64,000 nucleotides of DNA, from the NCBI RefSeq assembly GCF_028372415.1, contig NC_092878.1, forward strand, positions 28,688,903 through 28,752,902, in the 5' to 3' direction. This stretch comes from Notamacropus eugenii. Taxonomy: Eukaryota; Chordata; Mammalia; Diprotodontia; Macropodidae. The notes beneath the pieces were generated by a model. The model made no database searches, was not told the DNA's origin, and saw nothing but the letters and a program-made list of their open reading frames with translations. Within the stretch, counting starts at the first letter, position 1; each line of letters starts with the position of its first letter. The position numbers were made by a program, and so were the translations under genes. This document shows, one piece after another, positions 15,001 through 23,447 of this stretch.

Positions 15001-15735
15001 ACTATCAAATCCTCGGGGTTTAAAAGTTACATCATAATTTTTCTGGAAATATTAACTCTGTCCCAAGTTTATTAGATAATTAGATAATGTGAGTCATGGG
15101 TGAATCCTAATTATAGAATCATAGAGTTGGAAGGGGCCTTAGAAGTCATCTAATCCAACCCCCTTATTTTTCAGATGAAGAAACTGAGGCAAACAAAGGT
15201 TAAATGACATTCCCAAAGTCACTCAGGTACAAAGTGGCAGAGCCAGCATTTATACATGGGGCAGCTCACTCCAAACCCAGCACTCTGTCCACCACCCCAC
15301 ACTGCCCTTTTTTTGTGTCGATCTTGGTGACAGGCATAGACCTACAAGTCAAGGTTGGACTTCTGTCTTACTCACTGAGTTTCTCACATAAATGGCCCAT
15401 ATCCATGTCCCAGTTTCTTTCCAACAAACTTCCTAGTCAAAACTGTGGGGTTCTTTTGACATCTCTGGACGAAGCTGGTGTGGCCCAGGATTCTTTTGAA
15501 TGGAGCATTCCACCTATTAAATGAGACAGTTCTCTCACTGTTCTTCATCATTTTAAGTTTCAGAGAAGACGTTTTCTCCACCAAGGCCTGATAGAGACTT
15601 TCTTTTTTGTTCTCTTGAAATTTAGACGAGACAGAGAAGCAGGTGGCTTTTACCTACTCCTCCAAGACAGCCGTGCTTCACCTGGAAAACCTTTCATTAA
15701 ATGTCGGTGCTGACTGGAAGATCCATGTTAAGTGA
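1..15735 (+). CDS. GANC: GANC, C-terminal 380 residues in 11 exons (neutral alpha-glucosidase C)
   Basis: Joined exons 1-43, 1646-1742, 3664-3765, 5051-5294, 6413-6477, 7310-7386, 9394-9468, 12539-12652, 14066-14178, 14677-14780 and 15626-15735 give one open frame of 380 codons and TGA. The product is a glycoside hydrolase family 31 enzyme that releases terminal alpha-glucose and acts at neutral pH in glycogen/maltose metabolism. The window starts after the catalytic nucleophile region. It includes WTGDN (fragment residues 50-54, whose Asp corresponds to the general acid/base of GH31) and the second GH31 signature, GADVGGF followed by [13 protein letters not shown]. The stretch [15 protein letters not shown] separates GANC from its paralogue GANAB, which I recall as HAHLDTGRREPWL. 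All intron phases agree and no stop or frameshift is seen. CAPN3 follows downstream on the same strand, as in human. Symbol and function rest on recalled protein similarity, not a search. Confidence 0.95.
80..728 (+). mobile_element. CR1/L2-type LINE 3' end, split by a SINE
   Basis: The tail pattern TGTATCCTCAGCACTTAACA then CAGTATCTGACACATAG at 665-700 is the usual 3' end of this LINE class. Matching upstream sequence (CCTGAAGCCCCACCTTCC...) lies at 230-395. The two parts are separated by a minus-strand MAR1-type SINE at about 397-573. Confidence 0.6.
397..573 (-). mobile_element. MAR1-type SINE (short)
   Basis: On the plus strand it reads GTCGTTTCAGTCATGCCCCA...TTTGGGGTTTTCTTGGCAAA and ends CCCACTGCGCCATCTTAGC, the reverse complement of the SINE head. 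It has an internal deletion after TTTGCCATTTTCTTCTC. Confidence 0.75.
1003..1190 (+). mobile_element. MIR/THER-type SINE
   Basis: CAGTTTCTTCATCTGTGAAA TGGGGATAATAATGG then CTACCTCAGGG is the core and 3' part of MIR/THER SINEs. Confidence 0.55.
1646..1742 (+). CDS. GANC: GANC exon
   Basis: An acceptor TTTCCAG precedes CAA ATG. The exon encodes [16 protein letters not shown] and continues through [17 protein letters not shown], ending in phase 1 before GTAAGAG. The [10 protein letters not shown] segment is strongly conserved in GH31 glucosidases. Confidence 0.95.
1743..3663 (+). other. GANC: GANC intron
   Basis: It holds a hAT-type MITE at 2614-2820. The rest (1743-2613, 2821-3663) is sequence in which I recognise no gene or clear repeat. 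Confidence 0.7.
2614..2820. mobile_element. hAT-type MITE, near-complete palindrome
   Basis: Terminal inverted repeats TCAGGGGTGGGGAA and TTCCCCATCCCTGA bound a 207-bp element. Most of its length is self-complementary: CTTGAGGCCACATGTGGCC near the left end pairs with GGGTCACATGCGGCCTTGAGG near the right. The centre at 2699-2735 (CAGAACAAATCCC...GGGGATTTGTTCTG) is an almost perfect inverted repeat. No autonomous transposase is present. The CAGGGGTGG end resembles hAT/Charlie elements. I could not find a convincing 8-bp target duplication. Confidence 0.7.
3664..3765 (+). CDS. GANC: GANC exon with GH31 acid/base residue
   Basis: The exon follows TCTCAG and ends before GTGAG, phase 1 at both ends. 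It encodes [15 protein letters not shown] then [18 protein letters not shown]. The Asp codon at 3681-3683 in WTGDN matches the GH31 general acid/base position (Asp616 of lysosomal GAA, from memory). Confidence 0.95.
4287..4459. mobile_element. hAT-type MITE, diverged copy
   Basis: Same family as 2614-2820: GGTTGGGGAG...GGCCTTGAGGCCACATGTGG on the left, and CCACATGTGGCTTCAAGG then CCCC-rich sequence on the right. The AATTCAGTCAAAAGG and CTTTTGACTGAATT arms pair. The central palindrome is partly lost. Confidence 0.65.
5051..5294 (+). CDS. GANC: GANC exon with GH31 signature 2
   Basis: The acceptor is AACAACCAG and the donor is GTAAAA at 5295. The exon encodes [20 protein letters not shown] and then [20 protein letters not shown], continuing to HVASEPVM and two bases of the next Arg codon. 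The pattern fits the second GH31 signature. At 244 bp it is the longest GANC exon in the window. Confidence 0.97.
6413..6477 (+). CDS. GANC: GANC exon
   Basis: A 65-bp exon after CTTTTCCCAG and before GTGAGC. It encodes [20 protein letters not shown] then L, with split codons at both borders that join correctly (AG|G for Arg, G|GA for Gly). Confidence 0.95.
6645..6885 (+). mobile_element. MAR1-type SINE
   Basis: Head GCAGCACAGCAGATAAGAG, middle TGTGTGACCCTGGGCAAGTC and CAGTTTCCTCATCTGTAAAA, tail TGACTGAAACAATTCAAAAA. It lies in the GANC intron after the exon ending at 6477. Confidence 0.8.
7310..7386 (+). CDS. GANC: GANC exon
   Basis: A 77-bp exon after a T-rich TTTTTTAG acceptor. It encodes [20 protein letters not shown] then PGSEE and ends in phase 0 before GTAAGA. 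This is the beta-sandwich segment just after the GH31 barrel. Confidence 0.95.
7528..7712 (+). mobile_element. MAR1-type SINE, internally deleted
   Basis: TTAGGTGGTGTAGTGCACAG at the head and GACGTGACTGAACAACCAC at the tail. The CAGTTTCCTCATCTG block is missing. Confidence 0.75.
8160..8215 (+). repeat. (GTGTGTATG)n-type simple repeat
   Basis: Alternating purine-pyrimidine GCGCGCGTGTGTGTGTGTAT then GTATACACATATATG, potentially Z-DNA-forming. Confidence 0.8.
8213..8310 (-). mobile_element. MAR1-type SINE fragment
   Basis: TTGTTTAGTTGTGTCAGTCG then TTTGGAGTTTTCTTGGCAAA: the reverse complement of the SINE tail, truncated after GGGAGTGG. Confidence 0.7.
8317..8520 (-). mobile_element. MIR-type SINE
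   Basis: GGTGTTATTATTCCCATTTT AGAGATGAAGAAATTGAGAC then GACCTGCCCAGAGTC is the antisense MIR core. Confidence 0.65.
8697..8941 (+). mobile_element. MAR1-type SINE
   Basis: CAGCTCGGTGGTGCAGCAGA at the head, ATGTGACACTGGGCAAGTCA in the middle, CTGAACAACACACA at the tail. Confidence 0.82.
9394..9468 (+). CDS. GANC: GANC exon
   Basis: A 75-bp exon in phase 0 at both ends, after TATTCAG and before GTAAGT. It encodes [20 protein letters not shown] then IALDR, matching the WYDY/HWEGG region of GANC. Confidence 0.93.
10870..11060. repeat. AT-rich low-complexity tract
   Basis: Almost only A and T, with repeated ATATTAATA and AATAATAAAATAT words. Confidence 0.8.
11087..11240. repeat. Unclassified intronic repeat A, copy 1
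   Basis: CCTTCATCCCTTC, GAGGTGAATGAGTG and TGTCTGAAATCTTACTGTT recur in the same order at 13850-13995. Confidence 0.6.
12539..12652 (+). CDS. GANC: GANC exon
   Basis: A 114-bp exon after CTTGATAG and before GTATTT, phase 0 at both ends. It encodes [20 protein letters not shown] then [24 protein letters not shown] is a conserved C-terminal GH31 motif. Confidence 0.95.
12865..13045. repeat. Unclassified intronic repeat B, copy 1
   Basis: TCAAATCCTCAGGATTTAAA then GCATCATAATTTTT and GATTCCTAATTATAG recur at 14993-15165. Confidence 0.6.
13470..13735 (-). mobile_element. MAR1-type SINE
   Basis: TTTGTTTCAGTCATACTTGA, CCATTTCCTTCTCCAGCTCA and AGATGAGGAAACTGAGGCAA, the reverse complement of the family. 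Confidence 0.8.
13850..13995. repeat. Unclassified intronic repeat A, copy 2
   Basis: Homologous to 11087-11240; it ends about 70 bp before the exon at 14066. Confidence 0.6.
14066..14178 (+). CDS. GANC: GANC exon
   Basis: A 113-bp exon after TTTTTTTCCAG and before GTAATG. It encodes [20 protein letters not shown] then [28 protein letters not shown] is a conserved GH31 C-terminal motif. Confidence 0.96.
14677..14780 (+). CDS. GANC: GANC exon
   Basis: A 104-bp exon after TTCTTCTAG and before GTAAGA. It encodes [20 protein letters not shown] then [14 protein letters not shown]. The pattern GHY...CVVEK is shared with human GANC as I recall it. Confidence 0.93.
14993..15165. repeat. Unclassified intronic repeat B, copy 2
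   Basis: TCAAATCCTCGGGGTTTAAA then ACATCATAATTTTTCTGG matches 12865-13045. Both copies run into an ATAGAGTTGGAAGGGG-type MIR-like sequence. Confidence 0.6.
15105..15310 (-). mobile_element. MIR-like SINE
   Basis: ATAGAGTTGGAAGGGGCCTT and CAGATGAAGAAACTGAGGCA followed by a CACTCTGTCCACCACCCCAC end. Confidence 0.55.
15626..15735 (+). CDS. GANC: GANC last coding exon and stop
   Basis: The acceptor is AAATTTAG. The exon encodes [20 protein letters not shown] then [16 protein letters not shown], followed by TGA at 15733-15735. The LSLNV.ADW.I ending is that of the family, so the C-terminus is complete. Confidence 0.95.
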
Positions 15736-16795
15736 CCAGAGAAGTAGGACCTTCACAGCCCTTGAAGGAAAGTTCAAAGAGAACTGATCTTGGAGGATAA
15801 GAGCACTCCATAACTGAGCCGCTGCCTGGCTTGTGCCACCCTCTGATTGACTTTCCTGGCTCAAAGAGACCATTCACTGGTCCCAGTATAGCTGGTTAAT
15901 GAAGGGGCATGATGAATATTTTACGTTTTCCTTTTAATTTTTTGGGTATGGTAGCTTTGATTTCATTATACCAGAAGCTAGAAACAAAGAACCTAGAAAC
16001 AGCAAACTGTCATCATTGCTTTATGGTTTTAGTATCAGTTGTGATTTAGGATGGCACTGTGCCAAGCAATGTAACACAGCGAGCCCCCTCTCCTTCCTGT
16101 GCCAGGTGGAGCAGGCTTTAGATAGAGGGAGGGTGGGCCCAGCTCTGTGGGATTTGTTTCCACCTGTGCCTGTCCCAGGCCACACCACTGAAGGGAGTCA
16201 TGGCCTTAGACAAAGCTGACAGCTGGGGTGCTGCAGGAATTCTTCCATATGTATGTGTTATGCACTGTATATCACACCCACTCTGGGATAAGTGAAACAA
16301 AACCCTGAATGGCAGCTGAGGGCTTTTTTGGTCTGGAAATTGGCTTGAGGGGAGCAAAGATAGTTCTCCCCTAAATTAACCCAACAGGGTTAATCTCAAG
16401 CATCCTCCCAGGCTAAAGAGCACCTTTCCATATGTCAGCATTACTTTTACAGATTGATTTTGCTTTCCAACTCTGTCTGTGTACAGTACCTAACATATCA
16501 AGGAGTAAGTGGGCCCCGTTCTTCTAGTTTTGTCTTACACCACTCTAGAATACAGATCCTGTCTTCTGAGTCCTTGAATTGTCCTCCATATGTGGCATAC
16601 TCATTCCTGCCCTCATTCCTTTGCATCTAATGGTCCCCAGATACTTTCCTCTTGCTTACTCTTCAAAGTGCAGTTAAACTTTCACCTCCGCCATGAAGTT
16701 TTTCCAATTGTTCCAATGCCCAGTAATGATTTTTCTCAGAAATTCGGTGCAACAAAATCGGTGCAATGCTGTCAATAAATAAAAAGGAAACTGTT
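15736..16795 (+). other. GANC: Probable GANC 3'UTR with polyadenylation signal
   Basis: Non-coding sequence follows the stop codon without any recognisable SINE for about 1 kb. AATAAA at 16774-16779 (in CAATAAATAAAAAG) is the first good polyadenylation hexamer. Sequence near 16600-16700 resembles the 3' part of a CR1/L2-type LINE, so part of the UTR may be repeat-derived. The cleavage point is inferred. Confidence 0.6.
16774..16779 (+). terminator. GANC: Candidate GANC polyadenylation signal AATAAA
   Basis: The first AATAAA downstream of the stop codon, overlapping a second near-match. A MAR1-type SINE begins about 175 bp later, which suggests the transcript ends here. Confidence 0.55.
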
Positions 16796-16949
16796 GATTA
16801 TGAAAAGAACTTTGCATCAGATGTCTCTGATACTACTAAGACATGCAAGGAATTAATACAAATATATAAGACCAAGAGCTTTTCTAATAGATAAATGGTT
16901 AAAGGAGATGAATAAGTAGTCCTTGAAAGAACTACAAACTGTCAGCCAT

Positions 16950-17178
16950 GTAAAAGGGCAGTGAGGTGGTACAGTGGGTAGAAGGCCAAAACCTGAAATC
17001 TGGCTTCAAACACTTACTAGTCGTGTAATCCTGGGCAAGTCATTTAACCCTGTTTGCCTCAGTTGCTGATCTGGAAAATAAGTTGGAAAAGGAAATGGCA
17101 AACCACTGCAGTAGCTTTGCCAAGAAAACTCTAAATGGGCTCACAAAGAGTTGGAAATGACTGAACAGCAGCCATGTA
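16950..17178 (+). mobile_element. MAR1-type SINE
   Basis: GGGCAGTGAGGTGGTACAGT head, AATCCTGGGCAAGTCATTTA middle, TGACTGAACAGCAGCC tail. Confidence 0.82.
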
Positions 17179-17189
17179 AAAATTGTTCC

Positions 17190-17400
17190 TAATAATAATA
17201 ACTGGCATTTCTGCAGCACTTTAAGATTTGCAACATGTCTTATCTTATTTGACCCTCAATGACACTATGAGGTAGGTGCTGTTATTATCCCTGTTTTACA
17301 GATAAGGAACAGGCTTAGATCAAGTGACTTCTCTAGTCACAGAACTAGTAAGTGTCCGAGACTGAGTTTGAACCCAAGCCTTCCTAACTCCAGTTTTGGT
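17190..17400 (-). mobile_element. MIR-type SINE
   Basis: TTTGACCCTCAATGACACTA TGAGGTAGGTGCTGTTATTATC and CAGATAAGGAACAGG are the antisense MIR 3' half and core. Confidence 0.7.
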
Positions 17401-17424
17401 GCCAGTAATGAGAAATGTTCATCA

Positions 17425-17644
17425 AAGCAAAGAGTCTACCTCTCATTTAACAAATTGGTAAGGATGACAAAAGATAGAAATAATTAACATTGGAAAGACA
17501 GGTATCTAATACAAGTTGATGGAACTGTGAACTAGTCCAACCACTCTGGAAAGCAAATTAGAATTATGCTAAAGGAATGACTAAAATGCCCACATCCTTT
17601 GACACAGACTCCACTGCTAGGCATATGATGCAAAGAGGTCAAAG
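17425..17644 (+). mobile_element. L1 fragment A, part 1 (ORF2 3' region)
   Basis: GGAACTGTGAACTAGTCCAA CCACTCTGGAAAGC corresponds to the near-3' part of mammalian L1 (compare GGGACTGTAAACTAGTTCAA in human L1). It breaks off at about 17644 and resumes at 20805. Confidence 0.65.
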
Positions 17645-18844
17645 TTAAAGCCTAACTCTGTCTTGCCCCTGGTGAATCATCTACTGTCCAGGGCCTTGCC
17701 TCCTGACTCTTTCAACAATCCCTTCTTGTGAAGCCCCAAGATTGCGCCCATTATCTACCTCTGTCAGTTCTGTTCATTGATTGTTGAATGACCAGAGCTG
17801 AGGGAGAAACCACAAAAGCGGGCTACCTTGGACCTACTACAAATATATATTGTCTAATCTCAACTGGGCCCTTGCTGCAAAAAGGCAGTCATTCTACTCC
17901 GACCTAATCTGTTTGCTATCTGACTCTCCACAGTGACTATTCCAAATCTCTTCATCTCCTCAACCTTCTCCCTCCCCTTCTCCTACCCATCCTCTCAGCT
18001 GAGGACCTCACCTCATACTTTACTCAGGTGGGGAACCTGTGGCCTTGAGGCCCCTATGAAAAGATTGAGGCCAAAAGCCAGGAACTCCCCTTTTCCCATC
18101 GTCTCCTTCACTCCTCTCTCCTTGTCTAGGTCAGTCCCTCTAAGCTCAATCTTATTCCCATCCCCTTGAAGCTTCTCTTATATTACCCTCACTATGTGTC
18201 CACTCATGAATTTTTGGTCTCTCCCTCTCTCTTTCTCTGTTGTCTACAAATGCCCATGTCTTACACATCTTAAAAAAAGTCCTCACTTGGCTTTACAATC
18301 CTCACTAGCTCTTGCCCTGTATCTCTTTTCTTCTTGACTAAACTCCTTGAGAAGCAATGTTCTCTTGATGCGCCACTCCCCCTCTTCTCATTCTGTCCCG
18401 AACCCTCTGCAGCCTAACTTCAGATCTTATCACCTGAAACTCTTCTCTCCAAAGTTGCTAATGGTCTCTTAAGTCCAGATATAAAGGCCTTTTCTTGTGC
18501 ATCATCCTTCTTGACCTTGCTCTAGCACTTGACACTGTTGAACGTTTTCTCATCCCAGATGCTTCCACTCTCCAGATTTTTGCCACACTCACTAACCAGG
18601 TATCCTCCAGTGCTTTATCCTGGGACCTCTTCTCACCCCTCTTTATTATCTCATTTGATGATCTCATTAGCTTCCATGCATTTAATCATCACCTCTATGC
18701 AAATGACTCCCAAATCCATATATTCAGCCATAGTCTCTCTCCTGAGATGCAGTCCCACATCACCAACTGCATTTTGAACAGCTCTAAGTGGATGTCTTTA
18801 GGTATCTCAAACTCAGAATGTTCAGAACAGAACTCATGTTTCCC
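17645..18844 (+). mobile_element. CR1/L2-type LINE, part 1 with degenerate RT
   Basis: One frame over 18495-18860 reads LDLALALDTVERF, SSALSWDLFSPLFIISFDD and HHLYANDSQIHIFS. These are degenerate reverse-transcriptase motifs (the YADD box is YAND) of a non-LTR retrotransposon. It is 5'-truncated, contains a 30-bp hAT-MITE end at 18024-18053, and continues at 19663. Confidence 0.7.
18024..18053. mobile_element. hAT-type MITE end fragment
   Basis: TCAGGTGGGGAACCTGTGGC CTTGAGGCCC matches the left terminus of the MITE at 2614. Confidence 0.55.
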
Positions 18845-19662
18845 AGATATAAGCCAATATCCAAATGAGATCAGAGACTAAAAATCCTGTACGTATAAAA
18901 ATATTTATAGCAACCCAAAATTAAGATGTCCAACAGTGGAGAATGATTAAATAAGTTGTGGAATATGAATGTGATGGAGTACTATTGTGTTATAAGAAAT
19001 GAGGAAATAGATGATTTCAGAAAGACATGGAAAGACTTACATAAACTTATTAAGAAGCAGAACCAGAAAAACAATTTATACAATAATGTCAATATTTTTT
19101 AACTAAACGATTTTGAGGAATTTTTTAAACTAACAAAGAATGAAATGAGAAGAACCAGGACAATAATTTACACAATGACAACAACACTGGAAAAACTAGC
19201 AACTCTGAAAACTTGTGAGAATTATGATCAGTACAGTGAACCTTGATGATTCCAGAGGACTGATGATGAAGCATGCTGTTCATTACAGAGACAATATTGA
19301 TCTATGATACAGAGTGAGACACATATACTCTTGTATACAGCCATTGAGGAAATTTGCTTTGCTTGACTACGTGTATTTGTTATGAAAAATTTTGGATTTT
19401 CTTTTCTTTTTTTAAGTGAGTGGGGGTGGGAGAGAAAATATTTTTCTGTTGAAATGGGTTTTTTTAAATAGACAGATAAGAGAGCTACAAATGTGAAATG
19501 TTTCCCTCACTTTCAAATGAGGTTACTTATATTATTTTTACTTAACTGCTTTGTTAAGTTATGAGATCATTCACCAAATGGGAGTGATCTCTAACTCTAC
19601 GTAATATAAAACAAAACATACCAATAAAACTAAAAGGGACAAAAATATATTTTAAAAATAGA
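18845..19662 (+). mobile_element. L1 fragment B (5'-truncated 3' end) inside the LINE
   Basis: AAAAATATTTATAGCAACCC, ATGTCCAACAGTGGAGAATG and GGAATATGAATGTGATGGAG belong to the L1 3' region in plus orientation. The distal part (GATGATGAAGCATGCTGTTC...) resembles the marsupial L1 3'UTR and ends in A-rich AAAATATATTTTAAAAATA. The LINE reads ACAGAACTCATG on the left and ATGATCTTTCC on the right of the insertion. Confidence 0.65.
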
Positions 19663-20790
19663 ATGATCTTTCCTCAAACCCTTCCATCTTCCAGATCCTC
19701 CTATATTCTCGAGGGAAGTACCATCCTTATAGTCACTCAGGTTCACAAACCTCAATGTCATTCTCAATTCTTCTTACCCCAAATAGCCAAACAATTGCCA
19801 CATCTCATAATTTCTTTCTTAACAAGATCATCTCCTAAATCCTGCTCCCTCTACTAACCTAGTCCCTACTCTAGTCCAGAACTTAGCACCCCTTTCTCAC
19901 TTGAACTATCACGGTAGCTTTCTTATGAGTCTCTTTGCCTCAAGTCTCTCCTTCTTCCAGCCAATCTTCCATTCACTTCTCACAGGGATTATTTTAAAGT
20001 ACAGTTCTGACCATTTAACACAAACACAGCTCAGTAAACTTGAGTGACTCCCTATTACCTTCAGAATCAAATATAAAATGCTCTTGCATTTAGAGCTCCT
20101 TCTAACCTGGTCCCTCGCTACCTTGCCACTCTTCTTGTATCTTACTCCCCTCCATGAACTCTACTGTCTAGCCACACCGGTCAGTTTACAAACAACACAC
20201 CATCTCTGCTGTTCATCTCTTTGCAATCGATGGCCCCCATGCCTGAAATGCTCTCTCCCTCCTCACCTTTGTCTTTTAGTTTCCCTGGATTCTTTGAAAA
20301 TTCCATTCAAATCCCACCTACTGGAAGAGGCCTTGCTTGGTCTCCCCAGCAGCTGGTACCTTCCCCTATGACATCATCTTCCATCTACTCTGTGTGTATC
20401 TTGTATATACCTAATCTATTTACACGTTGTCTCCCTAATCAGGATGTGAGCTCTTTAAGGGGATGGCACTGTTTTTGTTTATCTTTGGATCCCTAATGCT
20501 TAGCATAAGGCCCGGGACATGTTATTGTTCATTCGTTTCAGTTGTGTCCAGCTCTTTGTGAGTCCATCTTGTGTTTTCGAGACAGAAGTCCTGGAGACAT
20601 TTGCTGTTTCTCCAGCTCATTTTACAGATGAGGAAACTGAGGCAAACAGGGTGTCACACAGAGTCACATACTGGTAAGTGTCTGAGGCCAGATGAGTCTT
20701 CCTGACTCCAAGCCCAGCATTCTGTCCACTGTACCACCTCCCTGCCCCTGCCTGGTATACAGTAAGCATTTAATAAATGGTTCTTGACTG
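19663..20790 (+). mobile_element. CR1/L2-type LINE, part 2 with 3' end
   Basis: Continues part 1 without loss in family order (GATCTTTCCTCAAACCC...AGTCACTCAGGTTCAC...). It runs through GGATGTGAGCTCTTTAAGGG to the end TAAGCATTTAATAAATGG then TTGACTGATTGAC. A minus-strand SINE at 20521-20747 interrupts the terminus. Confidence 0.7.
20521..20747 (-). mobile_element. MAR1-type SINE inside the LINE tail
   Basis: TTCATTCGTTTCAGTTGTGT to CTGTCCACTGTACCACCTCC. The LINE reads GCCCGGGACATGT before it and GCCTGGTATACAGT after it, a possible decayed target duplication. Confidence 0.75.
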
Positions 20791-20804
20791 ATTGACCGTA
20801 TACT

Positions 20805-21250
20805 TACTGACCATATATATCACATACACAATATTTATAGCAGCACTTTTTGTAATAGCAAAGGACCAAATGTGGATCGTTTGGGGAAGGGCTAACCCAG
20901 GGGTAGAGAACCTGTGGCCTTGAGGCCACATGGGGCTTTCTAGGTCCTTGGGTGCAGCCTTTTAACTGAGTCCAAGTTTTACTGAGCAAATCCTTTTATT
21001 AAGGGGATTTGTTCTGTGAAGTTTGGCTCAGTCAAAGGACTGCACTTGAGGACCTAGAGGGCCACATGTGGCCTTGAGGCTGCAGGCTCCCCACTCCTGG
21101 TAAACAAATCATGCCACTTAAATACAATGGAATATTACGCTGCTGTAAGAAGCAATCAACATGAAGAATTCAGAGGCACAGAAACCGATATATGTGCCAA
21201 TGCAGCGTGAGCTAGGCTGAACTAGGAACCCAACATATAAAGTGACTGCA
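20805..21250 (+). mobile_element. L1 fragment A, part 2, split by a hAT MITE
   Basis: ATATTTATAGCAGCACTTTT TGTAATAGCAAAGGACC resumes the L1 that broke off at 17644. After the MITE it continues AATACAATGGAATATTACGC TGCTGTAAGAAG to about 21250. Confidence 0.65.
20897..21100. mobile_element. hAT-type MITE, palindromic copy
   Basis: CAGGGGTAGAGAACCTGTGG to CCCCACTCCTGG, with the central GAGCAAATCCTTTTATTAAG GGGATTTGTTCTG palindrome. Same family as 2614-2820. Confidence 0.7.
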
Positions 21251-21383
21251 ACTATAAAAATGGCAAAGACCCTGCCCAGCTACACCCAACCCCACCCCCC
21301 AAAAAATAAAACAACACAGAATAATCATAATGACCAAACTTGGCCCTAAAGAACAGGTAAGAAAATACACCTGTTCTTTGCAG

Positions 21384-21640
21384 AAGCAGCTGGTGGTGCA
21401 GTGAATAGTGCGCCAGATTTGGAGCCAAAAAGACCTGAGTTCAAATTTGACCTCACCCTCTTACTAGCAGCATGATCCTAGGCTAGTCACTTAACCACTG
21501 TTTACCTCAGTTTCCTCCACTGCAAAATGGAGAAAATAATAGCACCTACCTCTCAGGATTGTTGTAAGGATCAAACCAGATGCTGATTGGAAAGGCATTT
21601 AGCACCGTGCCTGGCACATAGTAGGTACTGTATAAGAGCT
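21384..21640 (+). mobile_element. THER/MIR-type SINE
   Basis: GCAGCTGGTGGTGCAGTGAA head; ATAATAGCACCTACCTCTCA GGATTGTTGTAAGGATC and GTGCCTGGCACATAGTAGGT tail. Confidence 0.75.
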
Positions 21641-22606
21641 TATCCTCCCCGCTCCTCTCAGAAGTAGGGTCTGGTTGTGGATTATTGCATATGCTGTCAG
21701 CCTTGGTTAAAGAGTTGGTTAGTTGTGCTGAAATGCTCCCCACCTTTTTTTCTTTTCTTTGCTACAAGGGATAGCTTGCTGTGTAAGGAAGGAAGGAAAA
21801 ATATATTCAGAAATGAAGTGATATAAAAACAAAGGATGCATACACTTAGAGTCTCTATTGAATTATCTAGGACAGTGATTTAAAATTCTCTCAACCACCT
21901 CATGCATATGTGTCCTATTCAGTCAGAGTATAAGCTTGTCATATACATATATATGTACACCTACATGTGTCCTCAAAATCTTAGTGCGGGCTTAAGGCTT
22001 TTGGAACATCCTATATATGTTTACATATATCCTTCATAACACTTCAGCCTAATTCTCAGCATGTAATAAACGTTCAAAAATCATTTGTGGATGGACTGGC
22101 TTATTTTTTATTCACTCTGTTGTTACATTGTTTGGAATAGTCGCAAATGTAATTGTGTCTTATACCTTAGACAAAACTGCCAGATGGACGTATGTCCTTC
22201 TGATGTGCACTCATTGAATGATGCTAAGAGCTAGAATTTGAGCTAATTCATGTATGTTCAGTGTTAAACAATTTGTACCTTAAATCAATCACTTCCACGT
22301 TCCTTCCTCCCCTTTCTGTTGTTTTCATAAGAAGGGAAGGTGGCACCAAAGCTAAAACCAATTTCCCAGGTTTTCCTCTCCTGGCCAGTTTGCCTAATTC
22401 CAGGGTCAGAGAATCCTCAAGGTCCTACTTGATAGAAACTTTGATATTATAGGTTTGTTTGATTTTTTACTGAACAGTGAGATTAAGAACTGTCTGCATG
22501 TCTGTACTTCATGCTCCCTTGAAACCGCTATGTAGCAGCCCATTTCATTGCATGTCTGTTATTCCACATAAGGATCGTGTAAGCAGGAGGTTAATGAGTG
22601 CACAGA
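21641..22606 (+). other. Intergenic stretch, no gene
   Basis: TATATA-rich words near 21935-22030 surround a small hairpin, CTCAAAATCTTAGTGCG...GGCTTTTGGAACATCC (21966-22015), resembling the ends of mariner-type MITEs. Nothing else is recognised. Confidence 0.5.
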
Positions 22607-22860
22607 CAGCTGGATGGCACAGTGGATAGGATGCCAGGCCTAGAGTCAGGATGTCTCATCTTTTTGAGTTCACATCTAGCCTCAGACACTTACTAGCAGT
22701 GCGACCCTGGGCAAGTCGTTTGACCTTGTTTGCCCCAGTTTCCTTATCTGTAAAATGGACTGGAGAAGGAAATGGCAAACCACGCCAGTAGTTTTACCAA
22801 GAAAACCCCAAAATGGAGTCACTAAGAGTCAGTCAAAACTGAAAATGACTGAACAACGAT
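22607..22860 (+). mobile_element. MAR1-type SINE
   Basis: CAGCTGGATGGCACAGTGGA head and AAAATGACTGAACAACGATG tail. Confidence 0.85.
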
Positions 22861-22909
22861 GAGTATGTTTTTATGTGAGGAAAAGTTTCCATTTTGGTTT
22901 ATATCTTAT

Positions 22910-23060
22910 AGGCTCCCAGATCTAAAACTGGAAAGGAACTCAGAAGCCATCGAGTTCAACCTCCTTATTTTACAGAGAATAGACCTGAGGCACAGGAAAG
23001 CAAAAGAGGTGGTATAGGATTCGAACCCAGGTTCTCTGTCTCTCAATATGCAGAAGCCTT
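22910..23060 (-). mobile_element. MIR-like SINE
   Basis: CTGGAAAGGAACTCAGAAGC then CCTTATTTTACAGAG. Confidence 0.5.
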
Positions 23061-23356
23061 TGATGAGAGAAGATTGGAGGAGGGAAAGAGTCTATTAGAC
23101 CTTCTGCTTTTATTATTCCTTGCCCTTTGTGCTTTTTTTATGCCTGATCATGTTTCTAAAACTAGGCAGCAGAGAGAGGTGTGTCAGGCCAATGAGCTCC
23201 CCAGCTGTCTGGTCATCAGTAGCCTTGCTCGGACTGATATTCGATACTAGGTTTTCTTTACGAAGTTTCAGGGGCCTGGATTTAGCATCAATCAGATAAA
23301 AAGTACATTTTAGTAGGTATTTTAACACACACACATGCCCCCAAATGAATATTTAT

Positions 23357-23358
<2 letters not shown>

Positions 23359-23445
<87 letters not shown>
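23359..23445. repeat. (TA)43 microsatellite
   Basis: Uninterrupted TA dinucleotides for 87 bp, followed by CTGTAAGG. Confidence 0.97.

Positions 23446-23447
<2 letters not shown>

Noticed and set aside
18495..18881. 128-codon plus-strand ORF resembling reverse transcriptase
   Set aside because: Not a host gene: a degenerate CR1/L2-type LINE fragment lacking full domains; annotated as a mobile element.
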